This document shows, piece after piece, positions 36,442 to 47,323 of a DNA stretch of 64,000 nucleotides. Numbering within the stretch: the first letter of the stretch is position 1; each line of letters begins with the position of its first letter. The notes below the pieces were generated by a model. The model made no database searches. It saw only the letters and a program-made list of their open reading frames with translations, and was not told the origin of the DNA. The stretch is from contig JAVKOQ010000014.1 in NCBI GenBank assembly GCA_031835245.1, positions 209,001-273,000 of the forward strand, given 5' to 3'. Source of the DNA: Balamuthia mandrillaris. Lineage: Eukaryota > Discosea > Longamoebia > Balamuthiidae. The translations under genes were made by a program, and so were the position numbers.

Positions 36442-37410
36442 ATGTGCAACAAACCACTGTTTGCGGCTGGCCTTTTGCTCGTGCTGCTGGCCTTGTTTGG
36501 CGTTGGCGGAAGTAACGCTGAGATCGATGGCGGCCGCGTTTGCGGAATCAACGGCAGGAACTACGAGAGCAAAGAGGCGGCCGAGAAGGACGGCACCCAC
36601 GTGCTCCACTGCGGAGAGTGCGGCGCCTGCTCTAACGTTCATGACATTTTGATTTATAACTCTACCAGAAACAACCTTACCGTTACTACCAGGTTTGTTG
36701 CAACTATTGCTTTGTTTTTTCACACAGAGAGAGAGAGAGAGAGGAGAGAGGGGAGAGGAAGAGCGAGAGAGAGAGAGAGAGCGTGAGAGGATGAGAGGAC
36801 CAAGGAAGCCAGTCAGTACGCTCCACCACCTCCATATGCCTTCCATGCCATAAAGAGAGATAGAGAATAAACAAGAAGCTAACAAAACGAACAAAAGAGA
36901 GTGCGCCTACTTGTACCTCTTCCCCGGAAGGTGGGCCGCAAAGGCTTGCATGCAATCAAGGGTAACGCGACCCCCCCCTTCCTCCCCCAAACTTGTTCAC
37001 CCTCTTACCCTTTTTTTTCTTTTTTCTTCGTTTTTAATATTTTAAATGTTTTTTGCTTTCCTTACCTTTCTTCTTTTTTCCCTATATAGGTTGGTTTCAC
37101 AGACGAGTGCTTGGAATGTTGGTTGGACAACATCGAGTGCGACACGCATACCTGCGTGTGGGTCTGCATCTGGGAGAACATCATCCACTGGGGCAGCCAC
37201 TTTGACGAGAACAACCCCTGCATCGCCTGCGATGAGAACAACTGCGGGAAGCCCTTCATCCAGTGCGCCGGGGCCAACAGACGACGCGCCGGCATTAAGT
37301 CGGACATCGACAGGGCCGGAGATGAGGTCTGCGCCATTGCGGACTGGGAGCTTGCCGTACTAAAACAACAACACGAAGCGTCTGGCGGTGCAGTATTGTC
37401 CGAGCAGTGA
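36442..37410 (+). CDS. secreted Cys-rich protein of an uncharacterised protist family
   Basis: Three exons (36442-36692, 36898-36961, 37090-37410) give 211 residues. A clear signal peptide (PLFAAGLLLVLLALFGVGGSNA) precedes a Cys-rich ectodomain with HCGECGACSNVHDILIYN, ECAYLYLFPGRW and VGFTDECLECW; after these come CDTHTCVWVC, CIACDENNCGKPFIQCAGAN and a closing RRRAGIKSDIDR. I recall similar proteins in other protists (haptophytes, stramenopiles) with the same CGxCS-HDIxxYN and CAGANRRRxGIxSDI blocks and no known function, but I cannot verify this here. About 18 Cys in the mature part suggest disulfides. N-linked sites (NST, NNLT) fit secretion. The first intron carries a GA run in the sense direction, an exception to the local CT habit. 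Confidence 0.82.
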
Positions 37411-38024
37411 AAGAAACTGCCCTTTCATCGTAGAACAGCTCCGCAAAACGTATATTAACAACAACAAAGGGTGCAGTTCCGATATTTCTTTCACAACAAC
37501 TGGAGATGGATCTTTAAAAGAAGACATATTAAGCGGTTACGGTTCTTGCAAGTTCCCGTTTTTAATAAAAATTTCGTTCGTGCTCATCCTATGATTGGTC
37601 CCACGCAGCACAGCAATTATGTAATTAATCCATCCATAATTAATCAATTATAATTTGCCTTTTATGCCTAAATGAACCAATCCTCCCCGCTATCTCTGCC
37701 CCGCAACGTTCCATGAAAGGTTTGCTGCCGAAGGACAACGGGGATCAGCTGGATTGATTTTTCCTGTTTCCTGATGCTTTTTATTATTTTTTTTTTGTTT
37801 GTTGTGTTCTTTTTTCTATAACCCTTTAGGCACACACGCGCAAAGCACCGGTACACCCTGTAAACCGTTAGCGTGGTATCCTGTCAGAGGCACAAACGGC
37901 CAACCACAGCGGCAAAGGGGTCTCTTACAAAGACATAAAGCGTCGTGCGTGAGGGCCGGCCTGCAATTTTGTTTTCCTTTTATTTATTTATTTGTATAGT
38001 TGTTCGATAAGGAGAGGGAGAAAG
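37411..38024. other. intergenic region: 3' end of the secreted gene and upstream of Frizzled-like 1
   Basis: 614 bp. AATAAA occurs at 37564-37569, a likely polyadenylation signal for the upstream gene. An AT-rich stretch with several AATTAAT motifs follows (about 37618-37655). No ORF of note is seen. Confidence 0.45.
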
Positions 38025-38084
38025 ATGAAAGCGGGCTACCAACTCTCTCTTTGCGGAGTATTTCTGTTAGGTTGGTTATCTTTC

Positions 38085-38138
<54 letters not shown>

Positions 38139-39001
38139 CGCTGTTCTCCTTCTTATTTATGCTCATCGAAAACCTATAAATCTTTTTTTTTGAAGTATTC
38201 GTTTTGCTGGTGGGACTCCCGCAAACCAAGTCATTCGACTTTGATGTGGACAGCCTGGACCTTCCCGAGGATGTGAGGGATATCCTCAAGAGACAGGGCA
38301 CTTCCTCCGACCTGCCGGCGGACTTCATGAGCCCCACCGTGGAGGGCGCCTACTGCGTGCACAAGGACCAGCTCAACATGTCCTATCCCTGCTACGACTT
38401 TTTGAACTACACCTACGTCTACGTGGACAAGTATCAACCCATTCGAGATGCCTACGCCGCTGGGTACGTTTTTTCCCCGTTAGGCCTTTTGGTGAAGGTA
38501 TTCCACACGGATGATGACTCTTTTTTTTGTTCGGTGTCTGTTTCTAGTGTGTTAGGAAGTGTTCCAAATGCCGAGTGCCGGCTTCGGTCATCTCGTTATG
38601 TGTGCCCCACGTACTACCGGTTTGTTCATTCCGTTTCTTCTCTCTATCCTCTCCTCTTTATAACAGATAAATACACAGTGAGTGCATGACACTGACAGCC
38701 CCTGATGATGGCACCAACACCACCTCGGGCTCCAACCAAGTGGCGGTAGGCGGCTACGTCTGCCGCAAGCTTTGCCGGGCGCGAGTGGACGCCTGCATCT
38801 CGGCCGTCCCGCCGGAGCGCCGGGCCACGTTCCTCAACTGTGACATCGTGAACCCCGAGCTGTTTGGACCCTCACCCTACAACATCTTCCCCGAGCACAA
38901 CGAGACCTACACGGTGACTGCCCCTAACGGACAGAACATCACCTACGTCGACCAGTGCTACGATGACAGCGAAAGAGTGGAATGTGAGTCCTCTTTCTCT
39001 C

Positions 39002-39053
<52 letters not shown>

Positions 39054-40479
39054 TCGCTTTTCGCTCGTCTCTTTGCTCTGTCATAACATGTTGGCCTCTG
39101 TTATAGACACCACGCAAGTAAATTGTCCGGCTGGAACGTTCAACTTGGAGCCTGGCGTGTGTGCTTTCCAATGTCCCGAACCGCTCATTGAGGACGACGA
39201 GTTCGACGCCATCACCATCATGATGAGCGTGATGGGCTGGCTGTCCTTCGTGCTGATGGCCTTCCTGGTGGTCACTTACTTGGTGGACCCTGACAAGAGG
39301 AAGTTCCCCAACCATTTGCCTCTCTTCTTCTTTATTGCCATTTTGGGCTTCTCCTTCGCCTTTTGCTTGGCCAGCGCTGTTGGACACAAGGACATGATCT
39401 GCGACAACGAAGAGGAGGCCAACTACTTTGGTGCTGGAGCCTGCACGGTGCAGGGCATGTTGGTGGTGTACTTCTTCTTCGCAGCGGTGTTGTGGTGGTT
39501 GGTCATCTGCTTCAACATCTTCCTGATGTTGATGTTGGCCGCCAACCAAGTAGACTACCGTAAGAGGGGGCTTCGCAACTCCCTTATCATTGGTTACCAC
39601 TGCTTCGCCTGGCTGCTGCCCTTGTTGCCTTTGATCATCAGCTTGTCGGCGGAGCGATTGGGCGCCAACGGTTCCGACCTGTGGTGCACCATCCACTCCT
39701 CCTCTTCGGACAATCGTTTGGTATTGGAGATCGGAGGAGGTTATGCAGGCGTGACCACGGCAGGAGAGTCCACCAACGCATGGAACTTTGGCCTCTTCTG
39801 GTCACCCATCATTCTTTGCGTGCTGATCGGCATAAGCTTCATCTTCGTGGTCATCCTCTTCCAGCTGAGACAGGAGAGCGGATGGAAGGGCTTCGTCAAG
39901 TTCATCTCCGGCCAATGGAGGATCTTCGCCTTCTTGGCCTTGTACATTTGGGTGTGCGTCTTCCTCTTCGCCTTCCAGCTCGACTTCGAGGTGAAGCGGA
40001 ATGACCAGTACGATGACTATGCCACCTACACCGCCTGCCTCTTCCAACGAAACGCTGCCATGGAGGTGGATGCCGCTCTGCGCGAACTTACCGGCGAAGG
40101 CTTGGCCTATTTGCCTCCTGTTTGCAACCTAGATTCCAATGTATGTTCTCTTTTTTTTTGCCCCTTCTGTTGTGTGTTATCGAGAGATTAACCTCCGATA
40201 CAATAACAGGTGAACTACCCGCTGTGGGTGATAGCAGCGTTTAACTTTGTGGGCCAAGGCGTGTTCGTCTTTTTCATCTTCGGCACCAGCACCCGCGTCT
40301 ACAAAGTATGGTATAATGTGGCCACCTTGCAGACCATCCCAAGGGCCAGCACCAACAGCAGCACACTCTCCAACGATGGCCAGGGTGGCAACAAAACGGG
40401 AAAGATGACCAAGGTGAAGGGCAAGCGGCTTGCTGGTGGCAGCTTGGCGATGGATTCCATGTCCGACGAGATCAATTGA
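38025..40479 (+). CDS. Frizzled/Smoothened-like seven-helix receptor 1
   Basis: Six exons (38025-38070, 38196-38463, 38548-38619, 38679-38983, 39107-40140, 40210-40479) give 664 residues. A signal peptide split by the first intron leads to an ectodomain with ten Cys in CRD-like order (YCVHKD, SYPCYDF, AECRL, YVCPTYYREC, GYVCRKLCRARVDAC, LNCDI, DQCYDD), then an NCPAGTFNLEPGVCAFQC linker. The seven-helix part has Frizzled-type segments (MSVMGWLSFVLMAFLVVTYL, VDPDKRKFPNHLPLFF, AAVLWWLVICFNIFL, HCFAWLLPLLPLIISL, NFGLFWSPIILCVLIGISF). The tail is short and lacks the KTxxxW Dishevelled motif. Related receptors (fsl) are known in Dictyostelium, where Wnt ligands are absent. The next gene is a tandem paralogue with the same exon phases. 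Ligand unknown. Confidence 0.9.
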
Positions 40480-41371
40480 GCATGGCGCGCACAAAGACAG
40501 ACACACTGTCTTTTTTTTTTGTTTGTTTTGTTTGTTCTTCTTAGTTTAGTTTTGGTTTTGTTTGGCTGCTTTTTTGTTTTGTTTTTTAAATGCTTTCGTT
40601 TCAACCACTTGTACCTTTACAATTCTTTTTACGATAACGTTGTTTTATTTTTATTTATTTTGTCTTCACTCCCTCTGCGCCAGCCAGCAAGCAAGCACGA
40701 AAAGGCAACCATCCGAATACCAAAGATATTGACCGCGTCGACGAGAGTGCAACCGCTGGTCGCCCTTTTTTATTCTTCATGGGTTCAAGTGTGACCGATT
40801 ACTTCCTTGAACTAGCCCTTGAATGCCGCCGAAAGGCAAAGTTTACCCTTTCAGGGCAACGCATCTGGGTCCAACCGATGTTTTTGAGAGACCGAGAACT
40901 GCAGTGTCTCCCTTTTTGTCCTTGTCGCTGGCAGGTCCACCCTGTTCCACGGCTGAAACCAAAAAGGTTAAGCTTTGAGGTGATTCCGAGAGATGACCGG
41001 ACATTGGTGCGCCCTTTGCTGGCGGAATAGCGAAACGAGGCTAACTGCTCATTTTCTTTATTTGCTTAATGTGGGGGGCAACAGGCGTGACGGTTGAGGA
41101 AAGAAAGCCGTGCAACTTGCTCCCCGAAACAAAAAGTTGTGGGGCAGGCCCATAGAAATCAAATAAAAGATATAACACCGGGAGGTGCCTCTTCGCTCGC
41201 CTATAGACTCTGGTCATCTTTTTATTTCGGTGTCGTGGAACAGAGAGGGAGTACCGCTGCCCTTCCTCTGAAGTCAAACACATAAAAAGAAGAGGACGCA
41301 ACGGAGGTGTGGGCGACGGGGAAACACCTAGTCTTTTGTTTGAACTTTGTATTATTTTTTTACCCTTCACC
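40480..41371. other. intergenic region between the Frizzled-like paralogues
   Basis: 892 bp with T-rich and A-rich stretches after the first gene's stop. One open frame (40779-41030) has no recognisable features and is probably chance. I see no third receptor copy or remnant. Confidence 0.5.
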
Positions 41372-41839
41372 ATGAAGATTAGATTGAACGGAGGGCTCGC
41401 CTCTGGTCTGTTTGGTATCTTGGCCCTCACTTCCCTTCATTCATCCCAAGTTATTTTTGCTATCCTTGTTTTCAGACATGCTGACCGAATCCCTTTCCTC
41501 AATCTTTCTTGTTCACACAGTAGTTGTTGCACTCTTCTTTTTGCTTGGCTGCTCTCCGGCTACTTGCGCTCCTTCTGGTTACTTGTCAGAAGAGGAAACG
41601 GAAGAGCTGTTGAGGCTCGTAGAAAGAGAGACAGAACCAGAAAATATCATCGCCTTGGTCGAGAGACAGGGCCTCCCAGCGGACTTCATGGACCCAACGG
41701 TGCCCGGTGCAACGTGTGTGCACAGGGACAACGTCACGATGTCCTACCCTTGCCATGACTTCCTGAACTACACTTATATCTACGTGGATAGGTATCAGGC
41801 AATCCGAAATGCTTATGCTGCTGGGTATGCTCCCTCCGC

Positions 41840-41890
<51 letters not shown>

Positions 41891-43826
41891 GTGCTTATAT
41901 CCCCTTTGTAGTGTATTGGGAAGCGTACCCAATGCGGAGTGTCGGCTGAGGTCGTCGCGGTATCTCTGTCCAACATACTTCAGGTTTGCTGCGTTATGGA
42001 AGAAACCATTTCCCTCTGTATGTTTGCTAACTTGAGTTTTCCTACAGAGAGTGCACAGAACTAACGGCGCCCGCAGATGCGGTGCCGGTAAACGCATCTC
42101 TGAGCAACAAGGTAGCTGTGGGAGGTTACGTATGCCGGGAGCTGTGTAGGGCTCGTCTCGATGCTTGTGTCTCCTCTGTCAAGCCAGCTGACAGACCTCA
42201 ATTCCTCAACTGCAACGTGTTCAACACCTTGCTCTTTGGCCCTACCACCTACAACATCTTCCCCGATCCCAACGATACCTACACAGTGACTGCTCCGAAC
42301 GGTGTGGACATCACCTATGTCGACCAATGCTATGACGACAGCGCGAACGTCTTTTGTACCTCGCCCCACCTTGTGTCTTCTTCTTGTGCTCGTGTAGTAG
42401 CATGAGAGCTAACTATGGTTAACCTACCTAGATAATGCCCGTGTGGAGTGTCCCTTTGGCACATTCCAGCTGGAGCCTGGCGTCTGCGGCTTCTCTTGTC
42501 CTGAACCTCTCATCGAGGACGATGAGTTCGACGCCGTCACCATCATGATGAGCGTGATGGGCTGGCTGTCCTTCGTGCTGATGGCCTTCCTGGTGGTCAC
42601 TTACTTGGTGGACCCCGAGAAGAGGAAGTTCCCCAACCATCTGCCTCTCTTTCTGTTTTTGGCCGTCATGTGCTTCTCCTTCGCCTTCTGCTTGGCCAGC
42701 ACGTTGCCGAATGACCACAGAGACATGATTTGTAAGAATGAGCAAGAGGCCAACTACTTTGGCGATGGCGCCTGCACGGTGCAGGGCTTGCTGGTGGTGT
42801 ACTTCTTCTTCGCGGCGGTGTTGTGGTGGTTGGTCATCTGCTTCAACATCTTCCTGATGTTGGTGCTGGCCGCCAAACAAGTGGACTACCGTCGCTCGTC
42901 GGTCCGTACCCTTCTCATGGTGAGCTACCACTGCTTCGCGTGGCTGCTGCCCTTTGTGCCGGTGATCATCAGCTTGGCGGCGGAGCGATTGGGCGCCAAC
43001 GGTTCCGACCTGTGGTGCACCATCCACTCCTCCTCCGAAGACAACCGAGTGGTTTTGCAGGTAGGTTCCGGCGCAGGCGTGACCACGGCAGGAGAGTCCA
43101 CCAACGCATGGAACTTTGGCCTCTTCTGGTCACCCATCATTCTCTTTATAGTCATCGGCATAAGCTTCATCTTCGTGGTCATCCTCTTCCAGCTGAGACA
43201 GGAGAGCGGATGGAAGGGCTTCGTCAAGTTCATCTCCGGCCAATGGAGGATCTTCGCCTTCTTGGCCTTGTACATTTGGGTGTGCGTCTTCCTCTTCGCC
43301 TCCCAGCTCGACTTTGAGGCCAAGAGGAACGAACAGTACGATGACTATGCCACCTACACCGCCTGCCTCTTCCAACGGAACGCCGGGCTGGAGGTGGATG
43401 CCGCTCTGAAGGAGCTCACCGGGAAAGGCTTGAATCACCTTCCCGAACCTTGCACCTTGGAAACCAACGTACGTGCTTTGCTCCCTTTCTCCTACTCCTC
43501 TTTCGCTTCTGGGCTTCCTTCCGTTTCCTCCGGCTCACCACCAACGATAACAGGTGAACTACCCGCTGTGGGTGATAGCAGCGTTTAACTTTGTGGGCCA
43601 AGGCGTGTTCGTCTTTTTCATCTTCGGCACCAGCGCCCGCGTCTACAAGCTGTGGTGGAGCGTGGCCACCATGCACACCCTCCCCAAGGCCAGCAACAGC
43701 ATCACCCTCTCCGGCGATGCCGTTGGCGGCACCACCAGCCGCACCGGCGGCAAGGTCACCAAGGTGAAGGGCAAGCAGCTTGCCGGCGGAAGCTTGGAAT
43801 TGGACTCCATGTCCGATGGAGACTAG
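41372..43826 (+). CDS. Frizzled/Smoothened-like seven-helix receptor 2
   Basis: Six exons (41372-41405, 41476-41824, 41912-41983, 42048-42355, 42432-43468, 43554-43826) give 690 residues. Starting at the in-frame ATG 41478 would remove the first small exon and give the signal peptide MLTESLSSIFLVHTVVVAL. The ectodomain keeps the same ten Cys and the string SYPCHDFLNYTYIYVDRYQ. Splicing gives DDSANVFYNARVECPFG, aligned residue for residue with the paralogue's DDSERVEYTTQVNCPAG, which fixes that junction. Long DNA blocks in the seven-helix part are almost identical to receptor 1 while others differ. The intracellular tail has a different Gly/Thr-rich linker but the same KVTKVKGK(Q/R)LAGGSL end. 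It follows receptor 1 by 892 bp on the same strand. Confidence 0.9.
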
Positions 43827-44022
43827 AAGGAGGCAAAAGAAGAGAACGAGAGAGAGAGAGAGAGAGAGAGAGTGTGTGTGTGAGAGAGAAAGTGAGAGAG
43901 GAGATGAAGAACTGTACCAACCTTCTGTTGCTGAGACTGTTTGTTGTGTTTTTGTTGTTAAGACTAAGAAGTTGTTTTTTTTGGAGAGCCAAAACCAACT
44001 GCTCCTCTTCTTTTCACTTCCT

Positions 44023-44053
<31 letters not shown>

Positions 44054-44257
44054 AACAAGTTCTTTTGTTTAAAACTCTTTCTTCTGTTTCTATAGCGAGT
44101 GTGCGCCAGGTGAACCGGCACCTTGTGTTTATACAACAAAATATGAGGAGAAAAGAAAAACCGCAACTTTATCGTGCAAGCAGTTCGGTTCTTTCTTTCT
44201 CCTTCTTCTCCCTCTCCTCCTCTCCTCTTTTTTTTTTTCTTTCGTTGCTTTCCTCAA
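43827..44257. other. convergent 3' region with GA and CT runs
   Basis: 431 bp between the stops of Frizzled-like 2 and BRICK1. It holds a GA run followed by GTGTGTG (about 43845-43885) and a CT run (about 44024-44050). No coding signal. Confidence 0.5.
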
Positions 44258-44629
44258 TCATCCTTCTTCAGCGGTGGCAGCAGGCGCACTGCCGCCGGCT
44301 GAGACGGAGCTCAAAGCGGCCTCGAGGTGCTCCATCTGCCGCTCCAACTGGGTCAGCTTTTCGTTGATGGCGGCCAACTTGTAACGTGTCGAGGTATCTG
44401 TATTGTTGTTTGCATGAGAAAGAGGGAGAGTAGAGAGAAAGAGAAGAAGAAGAAGAAGAAGAAGAAGAAGAAGAAAAGAGATGAAAGGAAGAGATGGGGA
44501 AGAGCTGAGGGGGTAATAACCGAAACGATTCAAAAATTCGGCAATTTTTTTGATGTTGTTGGTGATGTTCTCGATGAACTCACGCTCTTCCCAGTCCTCT
44601 TGGACTGCGGTTTTGTGCTTGTCTCCCAT
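44258..44629 (-). CDS. brk1: BRICK1 / HSPC300, subunit of the SCAR/WAVE complex
   Basis: Two exons (44521-44629, 44258-44397) give 82 residues (human BRK1 has 75). The string VQEDWEEREFIENITNNIKKIAEFLNRF, continuing across the splice into DTSTRYKLAAINEKLTQLERQMEHLEA, matches BRK1 along its whole length. It is a small coiled-coil protein that trimerises with SCAR/WAVE and Abi in the complex that activates Arp2/3 for pseudopod actin. The start at 44629 follows the first in-frame ATG with BRK1 homology; a further upstream ATG (44662) would add 11 hydrophobic residues and is unlikely. The intron has a (TTC)n run in sense. The C-terminal Ala/Ser/Gly tail is not conserved. Confidence 0.95.
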   Translation of the reverse strand: MGDKHKTAVQEDWEEREFIENITNNIKKIAEFLNRFGYYPLSSSPSLPFISFLLLLLLLLLLLFLSTLPLSHANNNTDTSTRYKLAAINEKLTQLERQMEHLEAALSSVSAGGSAPAATAEEG

Positions 44630-45069
44630 TCCCCCCAAATGCAACAAATAAATAAAAAACAAAACAAAAAGTTGCCGCTATTCCACGTCGTCACACTTGG
44701 AGTGGTATTTTAAAAAAAAAATAAATCTTGTGGCCCGAAGCTGCACAAAAAAGGAAGAAAGATAAGGACACAAGGTGAAAGTACGCTGCGAGTAGCCTTC
44801 CTTTTCTTCACGCGCCCCAACAACAAAGAACAACCCTGCCGAAGAGAGAGAGCCGTTCCTCTTCTTTCTTTCTTTTTTGTTTTTCTTTAATTTGGGTATT
44901 TGTTTTTGTCGACTTACTAACGTCGACAATAGATAATTCTGTCGTCACTGAGATTCGAACCGACAACCTTCTGGCTTTCCAAAAAAAAAAGAATGTTGTC
45001 TATAGGATTCGAACCGTAGAAATCACCCAAAAAAAGCGTTACCAAGAGACGAAACAAGGCCAAGTGGAC
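44630..45069. promoter_or_regulatory. divergent promoter region with two tRNA-tail-like B-box elements
   Basis: 440 bp between BRICK1 (-) and the next gene (+). On the - strand, GGTTCGAATCC (about 45006-45016) and GGTTCGAATCT (about 44949-44959) both match the Pol III B box GWTCRANNC, and the first is followed by a run of ten T (44981-44990). The flanking T-stems do not pair well and I find no matching acceptor stem, so neither is called as a tRNA. Confidence 0.4.
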
Positions 45070-45701
45070 ATGGAGGTTGGCGCCGATGGCCAGCAGATGA
45101 AACCGGAAGGTAGACGGCTGTTACGCGAGTTGGAGCGCCATAATAAGCGGTTGCATTGGTATAGAGCCAAATCCATTCATGCCGGCATGCTCTTGGCCAA
45201 TGCCCACCAGGTTTCTCCGCTGTGCTTTTTCATTTGTGCTTCTGCTTTCCTCTTATTCTTTGGCAAACATAGTATGAGGAATGTGCAAAGAAGTTGCAAG
45301 AGACAGCTATTCTGTGCCTCAAGATAAAACAGCTCGCAACTCTCATACATCAGTTTCCCACCCTTTATCTTGCCGCTCAACAAACCCCTCATTCAGAGGA
45401 ACTGTTGGAGATGTTTTCTGTTACCGCCTTTGAGGAGGCGACCAACGATATGGACAACGAAGCAATCGAAGAAGAAGTGATGGTACAGATGACAAAGGAG
45501 CCGTGGGACCGCCTTCCCGTCGCCTACTCCTCTTTCAGCTTGAAACGACTGGCCGCAATGGCCATTTTGGGCCAAGCTTCTTCTCTTTCTTCTGATGCTC
45601 TGCTTCTCCCAGGCGACATTCAAGACTTTCTTTTGGCTGTTCGACAATACCTTGTACGTGAGCATGCCGAGAGGAGAGAGCAGAGGATAGGGAGAGAGTA
45701 G
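45070..45701 (+). CDS. coiled-coil protein of unknown function
   Basis: Two exons (45070-45210, 45273-45701) give 189 residues. Helical, heptad-like stretches include EGRRLLRELERHNKRLHWYRAK and YEECAKKLQETAILCLKIKQLA. An acidic middle (NDMDNEAIEEEVMVQM) and a closing helix ending in REHAERREQRIGRE follow. No signal peptide, membrane segment or catalytic motif is visible. Size and pattern would suit a small subunit of a coiled-coil complex, but I recognise no family. The splice (CAG | TAT) keeps frame, and a real exon is favoured by the long open frame with balanced composition. Confidence 0.65.
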
Positions 45702-46717
45702 GAGATCTAGAGGTATTATTGGACTCACTATTCTTCAATCAAAAGGATGCGCACAGCAATCATCGGCCGTGTCGGATGCTCCCTTTGCACCTGCATAATA
45801 TTACATAACTTGTAGTGAATGATATGGTTTTAGACCCCCAGCAATGAACGAGATAGAAACGTTTCAGTTTATGGAGTCTTCACCAAGTGACAGCGATTAA
45901 GACGGAGACAACGTTGTGGTAAGAAACAAGCGACTGATTCGGTTTCTTTTGGTCACATGGAATCTACGTCGTCCACTTCAGTTTGGTGTCCTCTGCATTA
46001 TCAACAAAGAAACAGAGAATGAGAAGAGATGGAGACGAGAGACTAGACGAGAGAGTGAGAGAAAGAGAACGAAAACATGACGAGAATGATGAAGAGAACA
46101 ACGACCGTCAGCTGCATTCCTGCCTTTTGGTCATGAAAGATATCCATGAAGAGAAAATTATCTTCTTCCTTTCCAACACAACGAGGCTGAAACCTTTTTT
46201 GCCACAAAGTTCCGTTTCAAGGCTAAGGGTCTGGCGAGGCCTCCTTACTGACCCACAGGCGGAGGATGGTGGCATAGCTTCGGGATTGAGGAAATGCCGA
46301 ACCGAGAATGTTGAGGGAGAGTGTGTTTGTCCGGTAACACACAGTTTGCACGAACCAAACGAAGCCTCGAAAGCTGCAACGTGGTTGACGGAGCAGCACG
46401 AAGCGACGCTCCACTTTTGAATTTCGGTTGGGTGATTGATAATTAATAGGACCCAAAGATTCAGCCAATGGTTTATCAAAAAAAGTTCAGAGGACCCTCG
46501 TGTGTGGCAATAAAGCTTCTCCATTATACCGAGGCATTAGGCATATCATCGTGATGTTTCCTTTACGAAGCAATTTAGCCTTTGCGTTACCTCATAACTA
46601 TCTATCTGTGGAGTTGAAACAACAGCAAAAAAAAAAAAAACAGAAAGAGAAAGAGGGAGCCCAGAAAGACAATAACGCACAACAGAGAAGAGAGAGAGAA
46701 AGAGAGCGAGAAAAAAA
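45702..46717. other. 1.0-kb intergenic region, no gene recognised
   Basis: Several open frames on both strands (for example 46108-46524 -) have no hydrophobic, domain or splice pattern I can support. The last 100 bp before the GMC gene are A- and GA-rich. Confidence 0.5.
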
Positions 46718-47283
46718 ATGTCTTCTTTTTCCCTTCTTTGCCTTCTCTCTCTTTGCTGCCTCTCTTTTGCGTTGTCCTTCGCTACTGCCCAAATAGACAC
46801 CTTTGATTATGTCGTCATCGGAGCTGGCACCGCTGGTTGCGCCGTTGCCGGCAGGCTGGCCGAGGCCGACGCAGAGGCTTCCATTTTGCTGCTGGAGAGG
46901 GGCCACTTTCCCTCCGAAGAGCAATGGGACTCGGTGGACCAGAACTCTCACCTGCTAGCCTTTAACCTCTGGGAGAGCAGTAACTACTCGAGAAAGTGGC
47001 CCTCCGAACCGAACCCTGGCTTGGGGAATGCCTCCGTGGAAATGTTTTATGCGGATAGCGTCGGGGGAGCTACAATGATCAACAGTATGTTTATTTCTTC
47101 CTTTTTGTGTTCGTCGTTAGCTGTTTTCTTTTATGGTTATTTGCCGAGCTGATTGCTTTACTTCACTTTCTTCTCTCTCTTTCTCTCGCCCTCCACTCTT
47201 TCCTTTGTCTTTCTTCATCTCATTCTTTTCTTTTCTTTTTCTTTTTCCATTTCATATTTGTTATTCTCGTTTGCTTTTCTTAT

Positions 47284-47323
<40 letters not shown>

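Noticed and set aside
40779-41030. Small + strand gene between the Frizzled-like paralogues
   Set aside because: 83-codon frame without recognisable motif, signal peptide or splice support; the length is within chance expectation.
45006-45016. Intact tRNA gene on the - strand
   Set aside because: Good B box but the T-stem has mismatches, and no A box or acceptor stem could be paired.
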